Shown: positions 1 to 7,434 of the stretch, one piece after another | Layout of the letters: every line of letters starts with the position of its first letter | How positions within the stretch are numbered: the stretch's first letter is position 1 | NCBI RefSeq assembly: GCF_016919175.1 | Contig: NZ_JAFFPU010000068.1 | Location: forward strand, 1 to 64,000 | Reading direction: 5' to 3' | DNA length: 64,000 nucleotides | Source of the DNA: Leptospira ainlahdjerensis | Lineage (GTDB): Bacteria > Spirochaetota > Leptospiria > Leptospirales > Leptospiraceae | The notes under the pieces: generated by a model | What the model saw: only the letters and a program-made list of their open reading frames with translations | The model's database searches: none | Told to the model about the DNA's origin: nothing | Made by a program: the position numbers and the translations under genes

Positions 1-5
1 AAAAA

Positions 6-33
6 CCGGATCCTTTCGCAAGGAAGGATCCGG
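6..33. other. Hairpin-forming inverted repeat
   Basis: A 10-bp perfect inverted repeat (6-15 with 24-33) surrounds an 8-nt loop. It lies before the terminator at 73-106, presumably in the 3' region of a gene left of the window. It may belong to the end of that transcript. No gene is visible in 1-320. Confidence 0.45.
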
Positions 34-72
34 GGTGTTAGGTCACGCTACTTTTTCTGTGTTCAAAATCTC

Positions 73-106
73 AAAAAAGCCCGGTAAGAAATTGCCGGGC
101 TTTTTT
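73..106 (+). terminator. Rho-independent terminator
   Basis: A 12-bp stem is formed by 73-84 and 95-106: six A-T pairs followed by a GCCCGG/CCGGGC core, with a 10-nt loop. A T-run forms its 3' side. The A-run on the 5' side lets it work in both directions. It probably ends a plus-strand gene outside the window and may also stop the minus-strand gene that ends at 321. Confidence 0.8.
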
Positions 107-320
107 ATTTCAGAAAATAGTTTTCGAGATTGGAAGATTGGATCCGAGGTTTTTTTAAGCGTAACAGGCTCTTCTAAAAGTAGGGTCCAGAGAAAGAGTG
201 TTCTTTCGGCGATTCAAATTCATAAAGAAAGTTCGAAACAAAATGGACGAGCAGACACGAAAAGGCTTCTCTCGAAACCGAAAGAAGGCAAGGATTGTAA
301 GAGAGTTCACCATTCTGATT

Positions 321-1451
321 TTATTTCTCGCCTTCTAAGGACCGATGAAAATGAAAGATACCCGGCTCCCAAGAACTCGGAAAGATAAAACCTTCTCTTT
401 TTAATCCGAATTGAATTTCTTCCGCTAACGCCAAATCCTCCGAGATCGTACGAAAAAAGAACTCCGAGTTAAAATCCCAGTGAGGAGTCATCCTTGGAGT
501 TTTCGATTTTTGTGGGATGAGAATGGCTTGTGTGCAGACAGTCTTTTCTCTGGAGATCGGTTGAAAATGAATCATTGCGAAATGGTCCCTAAAGATTACA
601 AGAAGAGTAGAAGGAAATAAAAAATAGGTGATGATTAGATCTTTTCTCGTGGGCGGGGAAGCATTCTCAAAGGAACGATTCGGGATTAAAATCCTTCCAT
701 GTTCACCGATTGGATCGAAGATAGAAGCGTTTTTCGGAATCACTGCTGCCACCGAGCTCTTATGGACGGTGGAGATGTGATAAGATTCCAGAAAAATCTC
801 CACACCGACTTTCCAGTTGTAATTCCCTTCCGTGATTTTGATTTCATAGGGAACATACGAGTCGAACTCGAAATTTTTCAATTCTCGAAAAACAGGCTCC
901 AACCGGTCGAGTGCGTTTTTTTGAAAACCTACGAACAGAATTCCCGCAAAGTCGCGAATCGGCAATTCTCGAAGTCCTCTTTCCGGAACCTTACAATCGG
1001 AAGTGAGTAATTTTCCGTCGAGGGCATAGGTCCAACTGTGATAAGGACAAACAATTTTTTTTAAGAGACCTTCCTTTTTTGCAGAAAGCAATCTTGTTCC
1101 TCGATGTATGCAGGAATTATAATATGCTCTCAGAGCGTTTTTTTCGTCCCGCAAAACGATGAGTTCCCGGTCCCGAATCCTACAAACGAGGTGATCTCCG
1201 GGAGATCGAACTTGGTCTTGAAAACCGGCAACCGCCGCTCTTTCCTCGAAAAGAATCAATTCGGAAGAATAAATTTTCTCGTCCAGATAAAACTCGGTCT
1301 TGAGCATCGGGCGATTTTTGGCACGGAGAGAATCGATTGCGGAGACTTCAGGAGTTCCTGTTTGACTCTGTTTCAGAATTCGTTCTAAAACATCGGACGA
1401 GAATGGTAGAGCCTTGGGTCTGACTAATTCTGCGGTTTCTTTTTCGAACAT
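321..1451 (-). CDS. Rieske [2Fe-2S] aromatic-ring-hydroxylating oxygenase, alpha-subunit type
   Basis: This is the terminal oxygenase component of a Rieske non-haem iron oxygenase. The Rieske ligands are visible as C115-x-H117 and C136-x2-H139, and the mononuclear iron motif is ESYHISTVH (about residues 223-231, H226 and H231). Length (376 aa) fits the family. ATG at 1451 is preferred over a TTG one codon upstream because an AGG lies about 8 nt before it. No reductase or ferredoxin gene is adjacent, so the electron donor and substrate are unknown. Such solitary members range from ring hydroxylases to choline/carnitine-type oxygenases; I cannot choose between these. Confidence 0.85.
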   Translation of the reverse strand: MFEKETAELVRPKALPFSSDVLERILKQSQTGTPEVSAIDSLRAKNRPMLKTEFYLDEKIYSSELILFEERAAVAGFQDQVRSPGDHLVCRIRDRELIVLRDEKNALRAYYNSCIHRGTRLLSAKKEGLLKKIVCPYHSWTYALDGKLLTSDCKVPERGLRELPIRDFAGILFVGFQKNALDRLEPVFRELKNFEFDSYVPYEIKITEGNYNWKVGVEIFLESYHISTVHKSSVAAVIPKNASIFDPIGEHGRILIPNRSFENASPPTRKDLIITYFLFPSTLLVIFRDHFAMIHFQPISREKTVCTQAILIPQKSKTPRMTPHWDFNSEFFFRTISEDLALAEEIQFGLKREGFIFPSSWEPGIFHFHRSLEGEK

Positions 1452-1635
1452 CAAAGGGACCTCGATTTACTGAAGAGGATGCGAATTTACGAATAAAATA
1501 ACATTCTACTATTCTAAAATTGTCTCCGTATTTTCAAGATTGTGTCAAATTTGACCGAAAGCCGAGTGGCGAAAGCTCGCTTATTGTTTTTCGGGAATTT
1601 AATTATAAGAAAGAGGCGTTTTCGTTTGGTTGAAG

Positions 1636-1669
1636 AAGAACGGTTTTCGAATATTCGAGGACCGTTCTT
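1636..1669. terminator. Stem-loop downstream of the lipoprotein gene
   Basis: Nine base pairs (1636-1644 with 1661-1669) enclose a self-complementary TCGAATATTCGA core, so in plus-strand RNA a ~16-bp stem with two G-U pairs can form. It sits 18 nt after the minus-strand lipoprotein stop. There is no clean U-run, so termination is inferred only. Confidence 0.4.
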
Positions 1670-1686
1670 TCGGAGGATTTTGAGGA

Positions 1687-2676
1687 TCAAAGAGATTGGA
1701 AAATAGCTTTGCTTGGATTCGGTGAATCGAAACCTTCCTGTGTACAAGTTTGTTCCGCATACATAGGATCGAATCCGAATCCGTCTATGGAATAATAGCT
1801 CCTCGTAGTCAGACCGGAGGAGGACGGATAGGTGCATCGTCCCGTTCTCCCAGTCGCGATGGATGCGGCATTTACGGTATTACACCCTGCGGCGACGTTA
1901 GCGGTCGTTCCCGTTCCCATATAATCGTAACACCTTCTTTGGCTATCTATTTCATTGAAAGTGGAAGCAGGGGTAATTTGCCCGTTGGCAATGTGAGTTT
2001 TAAAGTTGGTAGCGACCGCGCCGGAAATGAATTTAATCTGAACGATATAAGTCCCCGCGGCCAGATGGACCTTTTCAAATTCGGAATCGATCGCCGTCCC
2101 TGTTGCGAGCACGGTAGGAACGGAAGACGGAGAAGTATAGTAGTATAGATCCAAATTCGCGCCTATATATCCGAAGATATTGACGATATGGTCCCCGGTT
2201 ACGGGTGTTGTGAAAGTGTAAAAACTGCTTACGTCTTTGGAGGAGACTCTGCCGATCAGAGCGTTCGGTTGATTGAGAGCGACCACGGGTGCGGGTCGAT
2301 AACGGATCGTTTTCGAAAGAATGTTCGAACCGGATCTAGAAATAACGATTGGAACCGACTTGTTCTCCGATATATCGGAAAGTGTCGGCATCGTGAAAGT
2401 AAGCGTATTCGAATTTACTAAATTGATTCCCGTCGCTCCGACTCCGTTAATCGTAACCGAATACTGAGAGGAGATTCCTGAGAATTCATTTCCCGTAATC
2501 GTCGTTGTACTGCCGGGGATTCCAAGTTCGGGATAAAAGTCGGCACCGGTTTCCGAATTCAGGACGGTAAACATGGAAATTAGGGAAGTCGTATCGTCGT
2601 CGGATCCGCCTTTTTTGCAGGCGGAAAGGAGAAACAAAAGAGTGGCCGCCTCAATCAATACGATCATTTTTTTCAT
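1687..2676 (-). CDS. Lipoprotein with IPT/TIG-like domain
   Basis: 329 aa. A type II signal peptide ends in the lipobox LLSAC (Cys20), followed by a charged, glycine/serine/aspartate linker (KKGGSDDD) typical of exported leptospiral lipoproteins. Residues ~45-130 look like an IPT/TIG immunoglobulin-like domain (GSTTTITGNEFSG, then VTINGVGATG). Residues ~140-235 resemble a pre-peptidase C-terminal (PPC-like) beta domain. The C-terminus is Cys-rich (CYDYMG, AAGCNT, GRCTYP, EQTCTQ). An AAGGGG Shine-Dalgarno sequence precedes the ATG. Probably surface or outer-membrane anchored; function unknown. The Ig-like assignment is from pattern only. Confidence 0.75.
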   Translation of the reverse strand: MKKMIVLIEAATLLFLLSACKKGGSDDDTTSLISMFTVLNSETGADFYPELGIPGSTTTITGNEFSGISSQYSVTINGVGATGINLVNSNTLTFTMPTLSDISENKSVPIVISRSGSNILSKTIRYRPAPVVALNQPNALIGRVSSKDVSSFYTFTTPVTGDHIVNIFGYIGANLDLYYYTSPSSVPTVLATGTAIDSEFEKVHLAAGTYIVQIKFISGAVATNFKTHIANGQITPASTFNEIDSQRRCYDYMGTGTTANVAAGCNTVNAASIATGRTGRCTYPSSSGLTTRSYYSIDGFGFDPMYAEQTCTQEGFDSPNPSKAIFQSL

Positions 2677-2857
2677 TTCAAAACCCCTTCTCGATATTCA
2701 CCGTGTAAACGGTGATCGATCACAATGTATCATAGAAAGTATTTTGAGCGAACTTCGGAAACTACGTAGAAAATTCGGTTCTATTCGCGCTTCTACGGAT
2801 TGATCGGAGACAAAAGAGGAATTCTTGCCGTTTAGAAATCGATTCTCTCGGAGGACG

Positions 2858-3664
2858 TTATTCGGTTCTCATTCGGAACGTTGTGTTGTTGCAGGAAAAG
2901 CTCGCCTTTTTTGGAATCAGGCAAAGTCTCAGATTTTTATGATTCTTATGATAGGCATCGACTAAATACTGAGTCGTGTGTTCCACTGCGTGTAATCCCG
3001 ACCATTCGTGCAGATTGACGTTCGGATTGTTCGGCACCGGATTCCCACCGCGAAGACTTTTTTCAGAATCCTTATTGAGACAAAGATGTGTGGCAAACGG
3101 TTGAAAGGATTTCATCTCATCAAAGGAGAGGCTCAGGCATTCAAGCGCTTCTTCCTCGTGATGAATGACCGGGGTTAGATCGTAGTAGCCGGTTTGGATC
3201 TCGGGTTTGGAAAGAAGGAGCCAAGGTTCCTCCAATGGAGCGATCGCGATTTGATCGGGATGATTTTCCGCCCAATTGCTGTGGGCGTAAAAATCCTGAA
3301 TGATATGAGTCGCGTGACCCATGTATCGCATCGAGTCCGAAAAAAGCGCCGCCTTCTCCGATTTCGATTTTAGGTTTCCGAGTTCGATTCCACATCCGAA
3401 GAGATTGTTGTCATCACAGTGAAAACTTGCTTCCTCCATAAACTCAGAGTCGGAACGTAGATTTCCCTGAACGATCATTTCTTGGCAATCCGCGCGGATT
3501 TCATAACCGGTTTTTTCGGTAAAATCTCGAAACGATTCTTTAAGAATTCGAATATGATTGAAAGATCCCGCCGGTCCGAATGCGTTTAGCGAAACCGAGG
3601 GCAGGATATCCAAGAACAAGAATAAAAACGGCAATAGGCCTGTGATGGAAAGGATTCGTTTCAT
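2858..3664 (-). CDS. Secreted Het-C-like protein (phospholipase C / P1 nuclease fold)
   Basis: 268 aa with an N-terminal signal peptide (~28 residues). The central motif GHATHIIQDFYAHSNWAE (about residues 115-132) matches the Het-C / zinc phospholipase C signature, in which the His and Asp residues are expected metal ligands. A second His-rich segment, HEWSGLHAVEHTTQYL, lies near residue 225. Several Cys residues suggest disulfides outside the cytoplasm. A palindrome at 3669-3684 sits 5 nt upstream of the start, so expression is probably controlled by a TetR-type repressor. Substrate (phospholipid or nucleic acid) is unknown. The family assignment is firm on the motif; enzymatic activity is inferred. 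Confidence 0.75.
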   Translation of the reverse strand: MKRILSITGLLPFLFLFLDILPSVSLNAFGPAGSFNHIRILKESFRDFTEKTGYEIRADCQEMIVQGNLRSDSEFMEEASFHCDDNNLFGCGIELGNLKSKSEKAALFSDSMRYMGHATHIIQDFYAHSNWAENHPDQIAIAPLEEPWLLLSKPEIQTGYYDLTPVIHHEEEALECLSLSFDEMKSFQPFATHLCLNKDSEKSLRGGNPVPNNPNVNLHEWSGLHAVEHTTQYLVDAYHKNHKNLRLCLIPKKASFSCNNTTFRMRTE

Positions 3665-3668
3665 TTTG

Positions 3669-3684
3669 GTAAGTAACTGCTTAC
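3669..3684. promoter_or_regulatory. Palindromic operator, copy 1
   Basis: GTAAGTAACTGCTTAC on the plus strand, which reads GTAAGCAGTTACTTAC in the direction of the Het-C-like gene. It differs by one base from the palindrome at 5062-5077. It ends 5 nt before the start codon, so a bound repressor would cover the ribosome-binding region or the transcription start. Size and symmetry are typical of TetR-family operators; the cognate regulator is not identified. Confidence 0.6.
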
Positions 3685-3880
3685 TTTCTTTTTAGACCCC
3701 CTGGTTTTGAAAAGTTCGAAATATTTTTAGATAAAAAATCGCGAGGTGAAAATTTTTAGAAAAGGGACGGAATTTTTTGAGCAGGGAGACGCTGATTCTT
3801 AAATGGGGAGGGATTGAAAAAAAAGGAAACGCGGAATCTTTCCGATTCCAGCGCCGGATCTGATCGAATCGAGGTTTCGG

Positions 3881-4390
3881 TTAAGAAGAAGAATCGGAAT
3901 CGGGGATTTTGCTCCCTAAAAATTCCGTGAGATCGATGAGACCCTTGATAAATTTCAAATTATAACGACTCTCATAAAGAAGAAAGATCGTTGCGATAAA
4001 AAGAAAAACACCACCCAAAAGTGCGGTCAAAGTTGCAAACCAGGAATACTCCTGAGAAAGGGCCTGAGAAAACGCGAAACCAAGGCTCGAGAGTACAAAA
4101 AGGGAAGTTGCCGTGTATAAAAACGCCATCGATCTCTGGATTAGAATGGCGCGGATCCTTTGGATTCGGAGTTGCGTTTTGAGACTTTCCATTCTTTCGG
4201 AAGGGAAGAGTAGTTTTCCGGAAAGAACACCTTCGACCTCGGCTTTTAGGAGATTGACCCGATCGAAGATTCTTCCCAAACGGTTCGCTGTTGAGAAAAT
4301 TAAGCTGGCGCAAGCGGTAATCATCACTGCAGGAGTGATCATCCCAGTGAGGATGCTCGTATTGGAAAGGGATTCAAAGAACACAATCAA
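3881..4390 (-). CDS. DUF2721 membrane protein
   Basis: 169 aa. The N-terminal segment ITPAVMITACASLIFSTANR followed by IFDRVN is characteristic of DUF2721 proteins: one membrane helix, a short amphipathic arginine-rich region (~residues 40-85), then two further helices (~88-115 and ~120-145). The role is unknown in the family. It stands alone, with a 216-nt gap to the Het-C-like gene and a long non-coding stretch upstream. Confidence 0.75.
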   Translation of the reverse strand: MIVFFESLSNTSILTGMITPAVMITACASLIFSTANRLGRIFDRVNLLKAEVEGVLSGKLLFPSERMESLKTQLRIQRIRAILIQRSMAFLYTATSLFVLSSLGFAFSQALSQEYSWFATLTALLGGVFLFIATIFLLYESRYNLKFIKGLIDLTEFLGSKIPDSDSSS

Positions 4391-5054
4391 TCCTTACCTG
4401 CTTAGGCTATTTTGTCCATTCGATTTGGTCGCGGCTTTGAACGCTAGATTGGGGAAAAAAGAATCCTCGCTCTTTTTTTTAAATGAGAACAGATCCCAAA
4501 ACCGGAAGAAAGGAAACTTTTCAGTATTCAGTAAACTTCATGTAAAACGTCGGAGATCCGGCAAATTCTAACCCGGAAGTGGCTTTTGAATTTTCAAACG
4601 GAATTTTATTTTGAAACCTTGGAGTTCCTACATTTTCCGGTTTTGGGAAAAACTCTGAAATCAGAACCTCCTTTTTTGAAACCGTCTTTCCTCTGTTCTA
4701 TGGCAAATCCGTTGTTTATCATTCTTTCTCTTTTTGGAATTTTAGAGAAGAATTCGATGGGTTCCAAAGCGGAAGCTCCGAACCTCGCGAGATTGGGAAG
4801 AATTTTGTGCAAAAATAAGAGCCCTTTCCATTCTATAAAAAGAAAAAAAGGAAATGGATTCACGAAACTTGAAAAGAAAGCCGAATTCTTTTTTCTAAAA
4901 AAAAGGAAGTTTCCTGGAAGCTCTTTCTAAAAACGTTGAGAATGATTTTTATAAAATCCTACATTCTATATAAAATCGGATGCGAATTCTGATTTGTGGG
5001 TTATTTTTCTCATTTGCGGGGAAAAAAACTTGATTTGTAGAGGCATTCTAAAAA
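4391..5054. other. Non-coding stretch without a supported gene
   Basis: The sequence is rich in A/T runs. It contains only short overlapping open frames on both strands (for example 4586-4930 plus) whose products are low-complexity Phe/Lys/Ser-rich, with no domain and no convincing ribosome-binding site. The right end (5055-5083) is the promoter/operator of the next gene. I see nothing else I can support. Confidence 0.6.
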
Positions 5055-5061
5055 TAAACAA

Positions 5062-5083
5062 GTAAGCAGTTGCTTACTATAAT
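5062..5083 (+). promoter_or_regulatory. Operator palindrome (copy 2) abutting a -10 box
   Basis: GTAAGCAGTTGCTTAC (5062-5077) has two 7-bp arms around a 2-nt centre. It is followed immediately by TATAAT (5078-5083), a consensus -10 box. A repressor bound here would occupy the -35/-10 spacer of the promoter for the sulfatase-family gene that starts at 5160. The same operator lies before the Het-C-like gene at 3669-3684, so the two genes are probably co-regulated. Confidence 0.65.
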
Positions 5084-5159
5084 ACACCAGAAAAGGCTTT
5101 TGGACTTTGTCCGGAAGAAATAGAAAAATTCCTTTTTTCGGGTTTCGATCAAGAACGGG

Positions 5160-7085
5160 GTGGTCTCTTTGTTTTCACTTTTCAAAAAGAAATGGAACGT
5201 TTTCGTTTCCGATTTCCAATTCAAAATCGTTACGATTTTTATTCTTCCATCGCTCATCCTTCTGTCGGATTTAATCATCCGTTGGAAAATCGTAAGTCAA
5301 ATGGAAAGGCTCCAGTGGTCTTATTACCTTCTTTCCTTTTTCTATTCGATATTGATCTATTCGTTTCTTCTTTTGACCCTCAATCTTTTTCTTTCTTTTT
5401 CGAAAAAACGTTATTACTGGGGTTTTCTCGTTTATATAAGTCTCGGATACACGATCTGTATCGTCGGCTCTTACGGTTATTATTTGTATTCCGGAATCAT
5501 GCCGAACTTTTTCGTATTCTCTTATATGTTTCAGGAACCTTTCAACAGTTGGACCATCTTTAGAGGAGGGTTAACGTTCGGGAGTTTGATCGGGTTTATT
5601 CTTCTTTTTTTATTCTTATTCGTAACCCTAAAGATTGCGTCCTCGTTCCAAAAACCTTCTCGTTTTTTAAAAAGCAGGTTCGCTTCCTTGGCCGTCGTGA
5701 TTCTTCTTTTTGCGGCTTTTTTTCACAACAACACCCGATTTAACGATCAAATCTATGTTTCCGATGCAAATTCCATTTCGTTTATCAATCGTAATCTCTA
5801 TAATATCCTGACCGGTGATAGACTCGGCTCCGCCGGATTGCAGTCCCGAAATAAACCTTTTTTAAATCCAAGCTCCAATTCTCCTAAAATGAATCTGCTC
5901 GTAATCTTGAGCGAAAGTCTGAGAAGAAAGAATATGGGACTTTACGGATACGAAAGGGACACGACGCCCTTTCTGGATCGTTGGTCTAAAAATTCGGGAA
6001 ACGGTTCCGTGGTCGTTTTTAAGAATGCGTTTTCGAATTCGAGTTCAACATTGATTTCGGTTCCGAGTCTGTTGTCCGGGGTTTCTCCGATTCAACCCGT
6101 GTCTTTAACACATAGCGCTCCTTTATTTTGGGAATACGGGCAAGCGGCCGGCCTTTCCACGTTTTACATTTCCAGTCATAGCTTTCGTTGGAATAACTTT
6201 TCCGGCTTTTTTAAGAATGCGGGGATCGACTTTTTATGGAACAAAGAGATCAGCGGTTATAGCGTTTTTAACGATATCGGAATCGACGATCGTAAAACGG
6301 TGGAAGAGTTTCAACTTCATGTGAAAGATCTTAAGAAAAAAAAACGGAACTTTGCGGGTGTTCTCCATCTGAACACAAATCACTTTCCTTATATCATCCC
6401 GGAAGAATCGATTGTTTTTCCGATCGGAAAGGATGCGTACGCTCCTTATGACAACTCGGTTCATTATCTGGACGAACTTTTGCGGAACGTATTTCAATTT
6501 TTACAGCAAGAGGAACTTACTAAGAATACGTTAGTGATCTTTACTTCCGATCACGGAGAGGGTATTTTTGAACACGATTATATCGGTCATATCGAGAGCA
6601 ATCATATCGAGACGGTCGCAATTCCGATGGTTTTTTTCGTTCCGGATTCTTTAAAAAAAACGGTCCCTATAGATCGTCTGAAAAAAAACGCTGAAAGAAA
6701 CGTTTCCAATACGGATTTGATTCCCACTGTTGCAGATATATTAGAAGTTTCTAATCAACCTGAGGTAAAAGGTTATCTTTCCAAGTTGGAAGGCCGTTCC
6801 CTTTTTTCCAATCTTCCGGACGATCGCCGTATCTTTATAGCCAACAATAACGAAACATCCCTCTATAGAGTCGGGATGAGTTATATTCAAGGGAATCTTC
6901 ACTACATGTTGCGTTTAAACGCGTTCCCGCCCGACGAGGAAGCTTACGACATTCAAGTGGATCCCAATGAGAAAAATAATCTCTGGTCGAGTTTTAGTTC
7001 GGAAAAGAAAAAGGAAATCCGCAAACAACTGGAGGCCTGTAGTCTCTGTCAGGATTTGTATTCCACTTCGGGAATCAAACTCTGA
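5160..7085 (+). CDS. Membrane-anchored sulfatase-family transferase (EptA / LTA synthase superfamily)
   Basis: 641 aa. Residues ~1-200 hold about five transmembrane helices. The periplasmic alkaline-phosphatase-fold domain begins near MNLLVILSESLRRKNMGLYGY (~residue 245). The predicted nucleophile region is NAFSNSSSTLISVPSLLSG, with catalytic Thr/Ser among the serines. The metal-binding motif TSDHGEG and a later HIESNH follow. These are the marks of enzymes that move phosphoethanolamine or phosphoglycerol onto lipid A or polysaccharide. The start is a GTG at 5160 because no ATG occurs in frame before the first membrane helix; a TTG at 5169 is possible. It is preceded by a TetR-type operator. 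Donor and acceptor are not deducible. Confidence 0.75.
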   Translation: MVSLFSLFKKKWNVFVSDFQFKIVTIFILPSLILLSDLIIRWKIVSQMERLQWSYYLLSFFYSILIYSFLLLTLNLFLSFSKKRYYWGFLVYISLGYTICIVGSYGYYLYSGIMPNFFVFSYMFQEPFNSWTIFRGGLTFGSLIGFILLFLFLFVTLKIASSFQKPSRFLKSRFASLAVVILLFAAFFHNNTRFNDQIYVSDANSISFINRNLYNILTGDRLGSAGLQSRNKPFLNPSSNSPKMNLLVILSESLRRKNMGLYGYERDTTPFLDRWSKNSGNGSVVVFKNAFSNSSSTLISVPSLLSGVSPIQPVSLTHSAPLFWEYGQAAGLSTFYISSHSFRWNNFSGFFKNAGIDFLWNKEISGYSVFNDIGIDDRKTVEEFQLHVKDLKKKKRNFAGVLHLNTNHFPYIIPEESIVFPIGKDAYAPYDNSVHYLDELLRNVFQFLQQEELTKNTLVIFTSDHGEGIFEHDYIGHIESNHIETVAIPMVFFVPDSLKKTVPIDRLKKNAERNVSNTDLIPTVADILEVSNQPEVKGYLSKLEGRSLFSNLPDDRRIFIANNNETSLYRVGMSYIQGNLHYMLRLNAFPPDEEAYDIQVDPNEKNNLWSSFSSEKKKEIRKQLEACSLCQDLYSTSGIKL

Positions 7086-7180
7086 CTTGCAGGGGGAATT
7101 TTGATTCTTCTTTGCGAAAGTTTTTGAAACGTTTTGAAAACGTCTGCTTAACCTTTGTCGATTTTTTTGGAAGGAAGAAA

Positions 7181-7253
7181 ATTATTTCCGGCAAAGTTTT
7201 TCCGGAAATAATCGTTCGCAGTCGGATCTTTCGTTTTGTTCCCTCACAAAACG
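7181..7253. terminator. Two hairpins between convergent sulfatase genes
   Basis: The 349-nt gap 7086-7434 between two convergent genes has no credible ORF. It contains two perfect hairpins: 7181-7191 with 7202-7212 (11 bp, loop 10) and 7232-7239 with 7246-7253 (8 bp, loop 6). Neither has a long U-run, but position and symmetry suit bidirectional termination. Confidence 0.5.
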
Positions 7254-7434
7254 GGAAGGGCTTTCGACATTTCGGGATCCTCTCGTATCGCTTTCTGAAA
7301 GCGCAAAAGTTAGGATTGTAAAACCCCCGCCGAAAAGGGAACATACACCTGAAGCCACGACACTCGCGTTCTTTGGAGGGAATCCTACATGGATTTAAAA
7401 GAACGGTCCTATCTTTTTTTCGTTTTGAGCGGCT

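Noticed and set aside
35..388. 117-aa plus-strand ORF at the left end
   Set aside because: It runs over the terminator at 73-106 and the 3' end of the Rieske gene, has no ribosome-binding site and a low-complexity Lys/Ser composition.
4586..4930. 114-aa plus-strand ORF in the gap before the sulfatase gene
   Set aside because: TTG-type reading with Phe/Lys-rich low complexity, no domain, and a competing ORF on the opposite strand.
7075..7344. 89-aa minus-strand ORF between the two sulfatase genes
   Set aside because: It covers both hairpins, has an opposing ORF of equal length and shows no domain.
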